A stretch of DNA of 64,000 bases from Ariolimax columbianus (GCA_036924085.1 JAVGWX010000011.1:39022970-39086969), one strand, 5' to 3'. Positions 42,836 to 54,090 are shown, counted from the first letter of the stretch. The notes: generated by a model not told the origin, from the letters alone. Made by a program: numbers and translations.

Positions 42836-43180
42836 GGCATAGTTGACAGTTAATCTTGTGTATAATATCAGTATTAATATTTAGAAAATCCTTTATTCCT
42901 AATGGTAGAATCCGGAAAGCACAATTCCCAGATTCAACACAAACATCAGTTCCAGAGTTAGTTTAGCAGTTGTTTCCCTTGCGAGCTCTCTTGTTTTACG
43001 CAAGGAGTGCCAAACATTGGCGTAAATATAGCAGTCTTAATGATGAGTGATTTCCCTATGGATCCCAGGAGACTTTACTGGGAAGGACAGAAAAATTACC
43101 AGCACCTACTATTCATATATGAAAAGACGACTGGATTGCATTGCATAGGACTAGCAGTCCCATGTATAACATCCTCACCA
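42836..43180. other. No recognised feature
   Basis: Possible diverged upstream part of the RNase H LINE, not alignable by eye. Confidence 0.4.
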
Positions 43181-43184
43181 TCAC

Positions 43185-43278
43185 TTCTTCTTCTTCGTTC
43201 TCAATCTCCCGCTACCAAGCCCTGAACAAGACTTTGCAAGTAGCAGGTTGTAGTCCGGGGAACGGAATGCGTTGGTAT
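43185..43278 (-). repeat. Family A 3' fragment, minus
   Basis: CGTTCTCAATCTCCCGCTACC and GTAGTCCGGGGAACGGAATG match the start of 200-547 in the same orientation. Confidence 0.75.
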
Positions 43279-43324
43279 CACTATCATCATCATCATTAAC
43301 ATAAACATCATCAGCATGATCAGT

Positions 43325-43753
43325 ACCTTACTTACTTACTTAGTCGCTCCCCTTCTACCGTGAGGTGTAGAGGTTTGCCAAAGAGAACGCCACACTGCTC
43401 TATCCGCCGTCTTTTTCCTGGCCTCTTTCCAATTCAGACCTCGATCACTTAGGGACTGTCGTATGTTGTCTTCCCAACGTACTTTGGGACGTCCTCGGGG
43501 TCTGCGTCCTTGACTTGTTATCTCCCATGACCGCTTTGGTATCCGATCTTCTTCCATTCTACAGACATGGCCAAACCACTGTAGTTGGGACTGCTCCACT
43601 CGTGTCTGCAAGGGTTGAACTTCAAGATTGCTACGTATTATCTGGTTACGGATCTTGTCCCTTTTCGTCACCTGAACCGCCTTTCTTAGGTACCTCATTT
43701 CTGAAGTTTGTAATTGCCTTTCTTGGGCTGTAGTCATTGCCCATGACTCATAT
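43325..43753 (-). pseudogene. LINE (host of nested CR1), 3' part
   Basis: The minus strand encodes ESWAMTTAQERQLQTSEMRY, QLQWFGHVCRMEEDRIPKRS, RPRGRPKVRWEDNIRQSL, ADRAVWRSLWQ and TPHGRRG. The 3' end is GCGACTAAGTAAGTAAGTAA, a TAAG-repeat tail. Its 5' neighbour across the insertion is the fragment at 44570-45315. Confidence 0.92.
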
Positions 43754-44568
43754 ACTTAACTTAACTTAACGTCTTTATACTGGTTTAGAAGACCCTGTAG
43801 AGTCTGTATACAACCAGTTACATTTACATCACCTTGCTCTAAAAGCTATGCGCATCCAGTTTATTCTTAAATGCATTAACTGTCCCTGCCTCCACTACCT
43901 CCCCTGGCAATGCATTCCAAGCAGACACCACTCTCTGACTAAAAAAATATTTCCTAATATCTAACCTGGACCTCTCTTTAGTCAGCTTGTAGCTATGCCC
44001 TCGTGTTATTGTAGGTGGCTGTATTTAAAAAAAACTTGTTATAGTCTAATTTATCGATTCCTCTGATCATCTTATAAACCTGTATTAAGTCACCACGAAT
44101 TCTTCTCTCTTCGAGACACTGTAGGCCGGTTTTTCTGAGTCGTTCCTCATAACTGTAATTCTGGAATCCCACTATCATCTTTGTCGCTCTTTTTTGTATT
44201 CTTTCTAGCATGTTTATGCCCCCTCTATGATAAGGACTCCACACCTGTACACAGTACTCCAACCTAGGTCTAACTAAAGCTTTATACAATTTGACGATCA
44301 CTTCCTTGCTCCTATGTTTAATATTTCTTTTTATCATACCTACCATTGCATTTGCCTTTTTCACTGCTACCTTAACTTGCTCACTCACCTTTCCTGTATG
44401 ATCTATTATAACCCCTAGGTCCCTTTCCTTATCTATCTTTCTAATATTGTTTTCTCCCATTCTGTAATTATGTTCCATATTGGATCTACCCATGTGGATG
44501 ACTGTATATTTATCTACATTAAACTCCATTTGCCAGTTTACAGACCATTCTCGAATTTTATCTAAATA
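43754..44568 (-). mobile_element. CR1-like LINE 3' end nested in another LINE
   Basis: A 192-codon minus-strand frame encodes WQMEFNVDKYTVIHMGR, DLGVIIDHTGKVSEQVKVAV, KANAMVGMIKRNIKHRSKEV, LYKALVRPRLEYCVQVWSP, GINMLERIQKRATKMI and LEERRIRGDLIQVYKMIRG. These are diagnostic of the CR1 group. The 3' end is a TTAAG pentamer run, as expected for CR1. A CATAT duplication flanks the insertion at 43749-43753 and 44569-44573. The copy is 5'-truncated, with one frameshift near the end. Confidence 0.92.
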
Positions 44569-45315
44569 CATATGTCAGGATAGGCACATAGGTCGAGCGG
44601 TATACATCCATCTTTATTTTCCTGCTTATTTCTCTTCTACTGAGGAAACCTCTGTTTATTGCATGGAAAAGTCTACCAGCTGTTGCCCTTCATGCAGTTA
44701 ACTCCTCTTTGATTCCTCCCCTGCTGTCTATTACCACTCCTATATATTTAAAGTTGCTGACCTGCTCCAGTGCTCGTGTTCCCAGGGCTATCTGATGTCT
44801 CTTTTCATCTCTGGTGATCACCATGGTTTTTGTTTTGGAGTTGCTGATGTGCATTCCTCTCTTCTTCAACTCTTCTTCCCAGACCTGCAAGTTGATCTGG
44901 AGATGTGCTTTGGTTTTCGTGATCAGGGCCACATCATCTGCAAATGCTAGTTCCGCTATGTAACTTGGTCTCATCTTCCAGTACCCTACTTCATACTTTT
45001 TTGTCCGTTCCTTGCAGGTTTTGATGACTTCATCCATGAGGAGTATGAAAAGGTACGGCAATAGAATGTCCCCCTGTCTTACTCCACTAGTGGTCTTGAA
45101 CTCTCCTGACTTTTGATTTGTTGTCCGCACATAATTTCTGCATGTTTTATAGAAACTCTGTATGGCAGAGATCAGGGGTCCTGGGATGTTCTTCCTTGTC
45201 AGGCACTCCCAGAGCTTGTTCCAAAGAACTTTATCAAATGCTTTCTCCAAATCCAAAAAGCAGAGATGCATCTCTTTATCATATTCAAGAGCCTTTTCAC
45301 TTAGCTGTCTGAGTG
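44569..45315 (-). pseudogene. LINE (host of nested CR1), reverse transcriptase part
   Basis: The minus strand encodes FLDLEKAFDKVLWNKLW, a QSFYKTCRNYVRTT block, GVRQGDILLPYLFILLMDEV, ELAFADDVALITKT (intact FADD catalytic box), SNSKTKTMVIT and NFKYIGVVIDSRGG. One stop follows EELTA near 44690, then RLFHAINRGFLSRREISRK and VPILTY run to the insertion point. Palm and thumb are well preserved. The 5' edge disappears into a trinucleotide array. Confidence 0.92.
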
Positions 45316-45329
45316 TAAAGATAAGGATC

Positions 45330-46335
45330 AGTACCACCGACACCATTATCACCATCATTTTCATCACGACCACCATCAACTCCAGTACCACCAACACCAT
45401 CACCACCACTATCATCACCACCACCATCAACGCCAGTACCACCAACACCATCATCACCACCACCATCAACGCCAGTACCACAAACACCATCATCACCACC
45501 ACCATCCACGCCAGTACCAACGACACCATCATCACCACCATCATCACCACCACCATCAACGCCAGTACCACCAACACCATCACCACCACCATCATCATCA
45601 CCACCATCATCACCAACACCATCATCACCACCACCATCAACACCAGTACCACCAACACCATCATCACCACCACCATCATCACCACCACCATCAACACCAG
45701 TACCACCAACACCATCATCACCACCACCATCAACGCCAGTACCACCATTACTACCATCATCAGCACCATCATCGACACTTTCACCATTAATACCAGCATC
45801 AGCATCACTACACAAACAGCATGATCAGCATCATTCCTATGACCTCCATCAGCAGCATCATCATTCAAACACCATCATCGTCTACACAAACATCGCTATC
45901 AAGATCAGTACCACAGACACCATTATTGCAAACACCACCATCACCAGCATCGACATCGCCATCATCCTCAACATCATTATCATTACCATCATCATCAGCA
46001 GCAGAAACACCACCATCAACATCACCAGCATCAACATCACCATCATCGTCAACATCATTATCATCACCATCATCATCAGCAGCAGAAACAAAACCATCAA
46101 CATCGCCAGCATCAACATCACCATCCTCGTCAACATCATTATCATCACCGCCACCAACATCATCATCACCATCAACTAAATCTTTGCCATCATTTCCGCA
46201 AATATCATCAGTATCCTCAACAGCATCATCAACGCCGTTACAACATCACGATTATTACCATCATCATTATTACCACCAACACTAAAATCAGACGCATCAC
46301 CACCAACATCATCTCCATTATTGCCATTTTCACTA
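45330..46335. repeat. Degenerate (ACC)n / (CAT)n array, about 1 kb
   Basis: ACCACCATCATC-type trimers with a super-period of about 33-45 bp (ATCAACGCCAGTACCACC recurs). Frames on both strands, including the long M/V-rich minus frame fused to the LINE RT, are artefacts. Confidence 0.93.
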
Positions 46336-46490
46336 TCGGTATAACCATCGTCATTAAATGCCGAACTCTCTAGGTTACGGTGTGAAAGCTCAGCACGGCA
46401 CATGTTTTATCCTGACCATCTTTTATCGAATCATCAATCCATAATTCTGTCGTCTGGCTTCAGTGGCAGCACGTTTTACATGATGAGGTT
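46336..46490. other. No recognised feature
   Basis: Short unassigned gap. Confidence 0.4.
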
Positions 46491-46492
46491 GT

Positions 46493-47190
46493 GAACGGAA
46501 ACTAACGTCTGGTCAGGCAAAATATACTGATCAGATATGTTAGTCAGGGTCAGGCAAACTATACTGATCAGACATGTTAGTCAGGGTCAGTCGAAATATA
46601 TTGATCAGACATGTTAGTCAGGGTCAGGCAAGCTATACTGATCAGACATGTTAGTCAGGGTCAGGCAAACTATACTGATCAGACATGTTAGTCAGGGTCA
46701 GGGAAACTATACTGATCAGACATGTTAGTCAGGATCAGGCAAACTATAACGATCAGACATGTTGGTCAGGTTCAGGCAAGCTATACTGATCAGACATGTT
46801 AGTCAGGGTCAGACAAACTATACTGATCAGACATGTTAGTCAGGTTCAGACAAGCTATACTGATCAGACATTTTAGTCAGCTACAGGCAAACTATATTGA
46901 TCAGACATGTTAGTCAGGTTATGCAAACTATATTTATCAGACATGTTAGTCAGGTTCAAGCAAACTATATTGATCAGACATGTTAGTCAGGTTCAGGCAA
47001 ACTATATTGATCAGACATGTTAGTCAGGGTCAGGCAAACTATACTGATCAGACATGTTAGCCAGGGTCAGGTAAAATATACTGATGAGACATGTTAGTCA
47101 GGGTCAGGCAAAATATAATGGCCAAAACTATCGACGTGGCTTCCTCGTAGTCCTTCCTGGAAACGGGTAGTTTTCATGGCACGTGGGAAA
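46493..47190 (+). repeat. Family E 5' part with expanded 37-bp array
   Basis: The start GAACGGAAACTAACGTCTGG and the end AAACTATCGACGTGGCTTCC with TTTTCATGGCA are family E sequence. Between them (46511-47122) a 37-bp unit, ATACTGATCAGACATGTTAG plus TCAGGGTCAGGCAAACT, repeats about 16.5 times. Normal family E copies have two or three. The 3' half with the CAA tail is absent. Confidence 0.92.
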
Positions 47191-47524
47191 CCGCGTTAAT
47201 GGAGATGTCCAGAGAACGAGTCTACGGCACCATAGAGAGAAGTAGAAGTGAAGACAACAGAGAAATGACCGCGAAAAGAGAACAGGCAAGAATAAAAGAA
47301 AATAGAGAAGTGAAGAATTTAGAAAACACTGAAGTAGAGTGAACATTGACGTGACCGTGGTTCCAAGTGAATGGATCATCACGAAAAATATGCGGAATCG
47401 TCACTTCCGTTTCATTCTCTCTCCTTACTACAAGAATCGCTCATAGAGCTACACAGCAACCAAAGTAACTTTCAGTCAAGAAAAACACATTTTTCGGGGG
47501 ATAATGAGTACAATATATAAAATA
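47191..47524. other. No recognised feature
   Basis: Purine-rich unassigned sequence. Confidence 0.4.
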
Positions 47525-47525
47525 T

Positions 47526-47902
47526 TGTTGAGTAGTTTGCCGGGGTCTATGTATATGACAAGGACAAGATTAGCACCACTGCCTCGCAGAGAGCATATCG
47601 TAACAGGCGACTAACTGTGTGACATGGCATAACACCGGTCATGGTTAGGTCGTCTGTTTAGAGCAGCATAGATGGCACCTAACAAGCTGCGGGTTTACTT
47701 TGCTCTAGTGTTTGAGTCTATTAAGATGGACTCGCACATTGGTTAACCACCCTCCATAGTGGGGTACTAAGCTGCTCGAGTCTAGCCCTCTAAGCAGAAT
47801 ATCCTCCTCTTGGCTACATCCAGATCAGATCAGAGATGGGACCTGCACCGGGGCTTACACCTCTGTAGAAGTACAGGTCGACTAAGGCTAAGACTAAGAT
47901 AT
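47526..47902 (+). repeat. Interspersed repeat family D, plus copy
   Basis: The copy matches 30029-30405 over its length, and its middle matches 20034-20135. Words: ATTAGCACCACTGCCTC, TGACATGGCATAACACCGG, AGTGTTTGAGTCTATTAAG, GGACTCGCACATTGG. Confidence 0.87.
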
Positions 47903-47954
47903 AAAATATATCCACAGTTTTAAGAACAAGTAAAATTGTTTTTCTTGATATTTC

Positions 47955-48329
47955 TTACTTCACATTAATGAGAATCCAGGAGCAAAGTGATGATTTCATT
48001 GCCAGAATAGGCGTGTGCTTTAAATACATCAGAAATGATACATTCCCCTGACTCATGAAGTAATCACAAAGGCCGTTTAAAAAAAGGTGGGTCCTCGTGT
48101 ACACCACAGTTGTATTTCGTGAGAAACAACTTACAAATGGTTCAGGGTAAATGAGCCAGTTTTGTAAAGAAACGTCATCGGCTTGATTCGTGACTTCCTT
48201 GAACTGACGCCAGACAATACTTTCTTTTAAATATACGCGAATGGCACCAAATGATTGACAAAGTATAAATGTCAAACAAAAAACCCAATACCGATTCACT
48301 GGTTTCTGTTTCCGAGAAATCCACGTCAC
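47955..48329 (-). CDS. Unidentified 124-codon ORF with hydrophobic segment
   Basis: The frame starts at an ATG at 48329 and ends at 47955. It has a hydrophobic segment, YWVFCLTFILCQSFGAI, near residues 14-30, then a polar stretch with WRQFKEVTNQADD and NWLIYPEPFVSCF. It does not overlap any repeat recognised here and has mixed, non-repetitive composition. The layout (one membrane helix then a YPxPFVxC-like element) faintly recalls the N-terminus of DEG/ENaC channel subunits, but I cannot show this. It could be an exon, a gene relic or chance. Confidence 0.25.
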   Translation of the reverse strand: MTWISRKQKPVNRYWVFCLTFILCQSFGAIRVYLKESIVWRQFKEVTNQADDVSLQNWLIYPEPFVSCFSRNTTVVYTRTHLFLNGLCDYFMSQGNVSFLMYLKHTPILAMKSSLCSWILINVK

Positions 48330-48504
48330 TGTACTCCTGACATACCCATAGGTGTTCAGTCTCTCTCTGGAATCTGATGGTCCCTGTAGCTCGCTGGTTG
48401 TACACTCTTGCTTCGTCCTCTCATACGCCCCACTCCGCTTGAACCTCGTGTGATGTCGAAACTTGTAAGCATGTTGATTGCTGTTACATCTTTTACGGTG
48501 TCCT

Positions 48505-48960
48505 CATTTAACAGACGGACTTTGATTGATTTGATTTCAAAATGTCACTTCTATCCATCACTAATGTGCCCATAATGGCAGCTTGTGAAGCCATGATGTC
48601 AGCTCTTTCATTTCCCTGAACCCCGGCATGAGCAGAAGAGTAGATCCGTATCAACCCCTGTAGGTTTGAGGCCTTAACAGCTGCTATCATCCCTTCTGTA
48701 ACTTCTGAAGTACGACTTGCACATCTGCCACGTTCACTGCCCTTGTTATAGAAGTCTCAGATATACATCTCAGTGCTGAGGTCACTGCTTCCTTCTCCAT
48801 TCTCAAACTGGAGGTTGTTATTATGTATGCTCAGCAACGACCTGTCCTCTCATTCTACCTGTCCTCTCACTCTATCCGAGAAGCCCCATCCTGATGTCCT
48901 ACTGCGCAGCACTGATCCGTCGGTGTGTATGACGGCATTACTATCCTGCGTGTTCTCAAT
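48505..48960 (-). pseudogene. LINE RNase H domain fragment
   Basis: The minus strand encodes AVIHTDGSVLRS near 48930 (first catalytic D in a TDGS motif) and, after frame changes, SSAHAGVQGNERADIMASQA near 48600 (conserved H, N and D). Both lie at RNase H spacing. This is a different family from 42305. Several stops lie between. Confidence 0.78.
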
Positions 48961-49084
48961 GATCAGTTTATTCACCTCGTGCTCTGCTCTACTGTTGCTC
49001 CATAATCTGCACTCCTTGCCTAAGGTTATGTCACTGGTATATCTGTAAGTTATATTTGATTAATTAAACCATTACTAGACTGGT

Positions 49085-49425
49085 TTTGCTTGCATAATAG
49101 AATGAATGCGTATAGTAACAATAATGGATAGAATCAGGAACGAATATATAAGGAGACAAGTAGGTATAACATCAGTGCTAGACCTCAACAAGAGACAGGA
49201 AACCAAAATGGTTCGGCCACGTGACACGTCAAACACCAAATAGTATCCCTCAGAAAGCAATGCTATACAGATGCAATGGATACAAAGCCAAAGGCCGACC
49301 ACACAAACAATGGATAGTAGAAATAACAGAAGCAGTAAAGCTTCCCGTGTACCAAGCACACATTAGTGCCGGGTCAAGAAATCTCTCTATAACCTGACAA
49401 TGAAAGGTACAAACAGGACAAACCC
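49085..49425 (+). pseudogene. LINE RT C-terminal fragment
   Basis: The plus strand encodes TRDRKPKWFGHVTRQTPNS, PQKAMLYRCNGYKAKGRPHK and QWIVEITEAVKLPV. The KWFGHVxR ... KGRPxKxW order is a LINE C-terminus. Confidence 0.72.
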
Positions 49426-50139
49426 GAAAAGAAGAAAGAATGGATAACTTGATACCATGTCGGCTCATTATCCGCGGTCTAGACTATGTTGAGCCTATTC
49501 ATGCACGTGGTATGGCAGATTGTAAGCCCCTGTCCTAAAATTTCTTCTTTGATTTTACCATTCGACTTTGCTATCTAATTTCCCTGAAATCAAACTGAGT
49601 TTTCATCTACTCTCTATAAAGTTCCGTGGCATATGATGAGAAAGAAGGAGAAAAAGAAGTATTTTCCTGCCCACCGATTGTGGCAAATAGTTAGTTTTGT
49701 TTTCTTCAGTTTCTTCATTTAAATGATGAACTCACTTTATGCACCCCTCAGATTTATTATTTTCGTGTATATGTGCCCATGCTGTCAATTAGCCAGAGAA
49801 TAGGCTGGTCTGATTGAATTTTTGCCTGCTACCCGCTGAGTTTCAAAGACACATTCTTAATCCTCATGTACGATAATGCACGAATGGCTCCCCATGAGCA
49901 TTGTAACGTCGACTTGCTCAGCTTTGCTACATCCATCCCATAATCGGAGGAGGGGCGCGCTGACCTGACACATAACCTCATACCTCTGTGGAATGCAATG
50001 AAACCCGATCACGCAATTAAGTGTTTGTGTGTCTTGTCTAGGTGATGAAGTGGATGTGTTTGCAATGATCACGAAAACAAGCATTGTCTGCTTGGAAAAC
50101 ATATATAAAGAACAAACAGAAGAGCAAGTGATGTTATAT
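49426..50139. other. No recognised feature
   Basis: AT-rich unassigned sequence; a minus-strand 125-codon frame reaching into the next SINE has no recognisable motif. Confidence 0.4.
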
Positions 50140-50151
50140 TCATCCAGGATT

Positions 50152-50391
50152 TTTTGATTTTTTTGCGTTCGCCTTATTTCTCTAATCCCCAAGGCGATGT
50201 GCGTTTTTATTTTGCGCCTGAAGGCCCAGTGCATCCGACTTCAGCATCAATTTTATGTAAGGGTCTGCTTCCTCCTGCATTTTCTAAGGGTTTGCTTCCC
50301 CGGGGTAACGGCAGGTGCTGTGATGGGGATCGAACCCAACACCTTCTGGTTGTGAGCCGTGTCACTTAACCACTAGGCTACGCCGTCCCCC
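50152..50391 (-). mobile_element. tRNA-derived SINE family T1, minus copy with TSD
   Basis: The minus strand starts GGGGGACGGCGTAGCCTAG with an A box, then TTGGGTTCGATCCCC as B box, then the T1 body and an A-rich tail. A perfect 12-bp target duplication TCATCCAGGATT lies at 50140-50151 and 50392-50403. The copy is full length and little diverged. Confidence 0.93.
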
Positions 50392-50464
50392 TCATCCAGG
50401 ATTCGAACAACGACCCTCTATGTGACTAATGCGCCTTGTCAAAGGTGAGACGAAAGTGTTTTGA

Positions 50465-50730
50465 ATAGGGAAAAGAATGCGATCTAGGGGTAATAATAGA
50501 TCATGCAGGTAATGTGTGTGAGCGAGTCCAGGTAGCAGTGATAAAGACAAATGCAATGTTAAGTATAATCAAAGGAAATATTAAACAAAGCAGCCATGGA
50601 AGTGATAGTCTATCTATATATCTGTCTGTCTGTGTATGTGTGTATATGCGTCTGTGCGTATGTGTGTATGCCTGTCTGTCTGCGTGCGTGCCTGCCTGCC
50701 TAAATACATATCTATCAATCTATCTATCTG

Positions 50731-50797
<67 letters not shown>

Positions 50798-50851
50798 ATC
50801 TGTATCTCTCTGTCTCTTTCTTTCTATCTATCTATCTGTATCTCTCTATAA

Positions 50852-50928
<77 letters not shown>

Positions 50929-51025
50929 TCTCTGCCTGCCATCCGCCCGCCCATCCATCTATTCATCCACCCATCCATCCATCCATCCATCCATCTATAT
51001 ATCTATCTATCTATCTATCTATCTT

Positions 51026-51079
<54 letters not shown>

Positions 51080-51330
51080 GTCAGTCCACTTATGTCGTTA
51101 GGCGTTGTGGGGAGGTGTTACCTCCTTTGTTTCATATTTGTTGGCAGGTGAAAATCAACTGGTGACTTGCCAAGTGAATCCCAACATTAGTGTTAGCCCC
51201 TGCATACTGGTCTGAGTCCTTATCGCAGAGGGGATATAAACATGCTGGAAAAGATACAAAGAAGAGCGACATAACTTATAGTGGAATTACATAATTATGG
51301 TTATGAGGAAATACTCCCCACGCTGTTTAG
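50465..51330 (+). pseudogene. CR1-like fragment interrupted by microsatellites
   Basis: The left piece (50480-50610) encodes DLGVIIDHAGNVCERVQVAV and NAMLSIIKGNIKQSSHGSD. The right piece (51235-51320) encodes INMLEKIQRRAT and a YGYEE-like block. Both align with the CR1-like copy at 43754-44568. The 60 or so codons expected between them are gone and replaced by TCTA and TA repeats. Confidence 0.85.
50615..51080. repeat. (TCTA)n and (TA)n microsatellite complex
   Basis: TCTA repeats at about 50720-50835 and 50995-51080, TA repeats at 50848-50925, TCCA repeats at 50945-50990, TGTC/TGCC variants at the left. Confidence 0.95.
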
Positions 51331-51334
51331 AAAA

Positions 51335-51745
51335 GAGAAGAATTATAGATGATAAAATGCAGACTATCGTTAACAGATGCCTACGAAGGATAATGGGCAT
51401 AAAGTGGCAGGACATGGTGAGGAATTAAGACGTGTGGGAAAGGAGCCAACAACAGCCATTGGAACAACAAATTAAGCACAAAAAATAGGGCTGGATAGAA
51501 CATACGCTTCGGAAGGCATAGTCTAACGTTTCCAGACATGCTCTTACATGGAATCCTCAGGGGAAAAGAGAGAGACATGTAGACCCAGCAATACGTGGAG
51601 AAGATAATGGGAGAAGCAGCTAAAATTAATGAATTACTCCTGGAGAGAGGCAGAAAAAGCAGCCCAGGACCGTGCAAGCTGACGAGATGTTGTCGATGGC
51701 CTATGCACCGAAAGAAGCGACGGGCTTTGATTGATTGATTGACTG
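51335..51745 (+). pseudogene. LINE RT C-terminal fragment with (TTGA)n tail
   Basis: A frame with stops encodes VNRCLRRIMGIKWQDMV, GWIEHTLRKA, ALTWNPQGKRER, RQKKQPRTVQADEMLSMAYA and PKEATGFD. The HTLRK...ALTWNPQGKR pattern is a widely known animal LINE C-terminus. The 3' tail is TTGATTGATTGATTGA. Confidence 0.85.
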
Positions 51746-51994
51746 AATTCGGAAACATATGCAATTGATCAAAATGTGCTGTACAATAAAGTGAAGAAAA
51801 TTGTTAAATGGTAAATTCGCTGATGTCCAAATCGGTTATGGTATCAGTTCATCGTGCCAGTAATTGCCGGTAAACACTATTCTTCATCAAACCATATAGT
51901 CATACTCCCATAACTCGTGAAGGGAACGACATAAACATTCAACCACACCAAGTTGGTAGCCCTTATGCCTTTTTAAGAGACAACCCACGTATTT
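51746..51994. other. No recognised feature
   Basis: Unassigned. Confidence 0.4.
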
Positions 51995-52285
51995 TTAAAA
52001 TGTTTTTGCCGTGTTTCATGCTAGGCTAAATAAATAATAGAATCCATGCATATGACGACATAATCGTATTATCATAACACATGATAGAAACAGGAATATG
52101 TATGTTCTGAGGATCTTCAATGATAATTCTGTGTTAGTATTGTGACACATATTTTGCATACTGTTCAGTTTCTGCATCACTATGGATAATCGTCTCCTCA
52201 TTTCCCTTGCATAGTCCCCGTCTTTTGTTATCAAAGCAACAAAGTATTCAAAGTAATCCAGGTGATCAGTTTCTTCATTACCAAT
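51995..52285 (-). pseudogene. LINE RT thumb fragment
   Basis: The minus strand encodes DHLDYFEYFVALITKDGDYA, REMRRRLSIVMQKLNSM and LSLKILRTYIF. The LITxDGxxxxEMRRRL block is typical of the LINE RT thumb. Confidence 0.8.
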
Positions 52286-52804
52286 AGTGATCTTGGGTTG
52301 GGGGGTCTATGTGTGCCGATGGGTATTATCATGTTGTTGTTTTTTTTTGTGGTTTATTTTACATATAGGAAAAGATTCAGATCAGGATATTTTGTTTACT
52401 GTAACAGAGTATGTTTCTAAATATATCATAATCTTTTCCTTAATATATCTTCGGACTGCATCTTTCTTATTTGTAACGCCCGTTCTGCCTTTTCAGTTTT
52501 CTTTAGTAGAAGAGTGAAAAGTGTGGACACGATGTTAGGGGTACGTTAGATGGTAGCCACGCATCTCAGTTGTGTCAGTATTTAATGCACATGTGTGTAA
52601 TCAAACGAAAGGAGTGATTCCTACGTAAAATAAGTTTAGTCCATAAACAATACGAGGCCGGACGCAATTGTTTGCCCCATCTCTGGCGCCTATATTGAAG
52701 TCCCCTATCAGGGAGAAACGAATAGCACCACTGTACACTTCTATATACCCAGGAAAAGTTGACTTAGGAATTGGGTAAATAACTGGCAACGATATCGTGT
52801 CAAG

Positions 52805-52805
<1 letters not shown>
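52286..52805. other. Mostly unassigned
   Basis: Near 52690 the minus strand reads SLIGDFNIGARDG, which resembles the GDFN motif of AP-endonucleases of LINEs, but the surrounding residues do not support it well. Confidence 0.35.

Positions 52806-52807
<2 letters not shown>

Positions 52808-52880
<73 letters not shown>
52808..52880. repeat. (TA)n microsatellite
   Basis: About 36 TA units. Confidence 0.97.
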
Positions 52881-52884
<4 letters not shown>

Positions 52885-52892
52885 GGCTCGGG

Positions 52893-53398
52893 ATCAAGAT
52901 GCTGAGCAGCGCATTAGCTGCAGTGGTCAGCGACCCATAGATGACTGCTAGCGTCAGGGCCAGCAAACCAGAGCTGAGCAGCGCATTAGCTGCAGTGGCC
53001 AGCGACTCATAGCTGACTGCTAGCGTCAGGGCCAGCGAACCAGAGCTGAGCAGCGCATTAGCTGCAGTGGTCAGCGACCCATAGCTGACTGCTAGCGTCA
53101 GAGCCAGCGAAACAGAGCTGCCAAGACCCTTCTACACCTCCACGCGGTGATCCTGGATAACAGGCTGCAGTAGGGCAGGCTGGCTAAGGAGAAGTGATCG
53201 AAGCGGGAATACTAACCCGGTACTCAAAAATGGTTGCTGAAGTCGGATGTGTTGGACGGAAAAGTGCAAAATCGCAGTCAAGCTGTAAACTACGACACAA
53301 CGCATTCCGTTCCCTGGACTACATTCTGCTACTTAAGCCCTTTAAGGGATTGGTGGCGGGAGATTGAGAACGAACGAAGCCAAGCCAAGGCAAACAGG
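52893..53398 (+). repeat. Family A copy with 72-bp triplication
   Basis: The 3' part (53117-53390) is near-identical to 10080-10345. The 5' part is a 72-bp unit starting GCTGAGCAGCGCATTAGCTG, present three times at 52901, 52973 and 53045. Confidence 0.92.
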
Positions 53399-53715
53399 GC
53401 TTGACAAATTGTAGGGATGCTGACCAGTCCGGCAAGAATGTCAGCATAGACGGTCTACAGTCATAGAATGGATGTTTAGAAATGTTCACTTGGCACTAAA
53501 TCACTTTTAATTCTCGATAACAATGCGTACGAAACCAAAATATATTGTATATGTTACACAGTATTAGGCTATTTCTTCTAAAGAAAAAATGCACTGCTAT
53601 CAGAGGCATGCGTTGTGTTTAAATTGTTGCAGTGGAGGTCTGTTTAGATTCACCATCATAAACTAGCTAATGTACAATCTATTCGAACTGTAATAGCATT
53701 AATAATTGTACCAGA
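53399..53715. other. No recognised gene; possible MITE left arm
   Basis: AGGGCTTGACAAA at 53395 has its complement at 54793-54805, on the other side of the LTR. Confidence 0.4.
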
Positions 53716-54090
53716 TGTAACAGTTCCCGCCGGAGCAAGGGGAGTTTAGGACAGGGGTGATGTGGTTGCTGATAACAAAGGTACCTGAAGGCGTGTCAAG
53801 GTCACTCACCGTCTCAACAAAGGAGAAAAGAGTTGGGGCAAAGAATGTGGACAGGTAGGAGCTGACCACTGGCCTTCCGATTTGGGTAGGGAGAAAATGA
53901 TTGACAGACGGATTGGCAGCGGGGCTTGCTGCGAGAGAATGAGTGACAGGTGTGCAAAGTGTTTCGTTCCAATAAGACTGAATATAGCCATCCCCGGAGA
54001 TCCATTGGTCAAGCTCTGACTCTGATTGAGTATATATAACTGGAGAAAGTTTAGCTCAGGAGGCTGGATGAAGAGGGATAGAGAGATGAG

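Noticed and set aside
44690..45868. 392-codon minus-strand frame with M/V-rich N-terminus
   Set aside because: The first 180 codons are a CAT/ACC array read on the minus strand; only the last part is a LINE RT. It is not a fusion gene.
52610..52760. GDFN motif suggesting a LINE endonuclease
   Set aside because: Only the four-residue core fits; the neighbouring conserved residues of AP-endonucleases are not seen.
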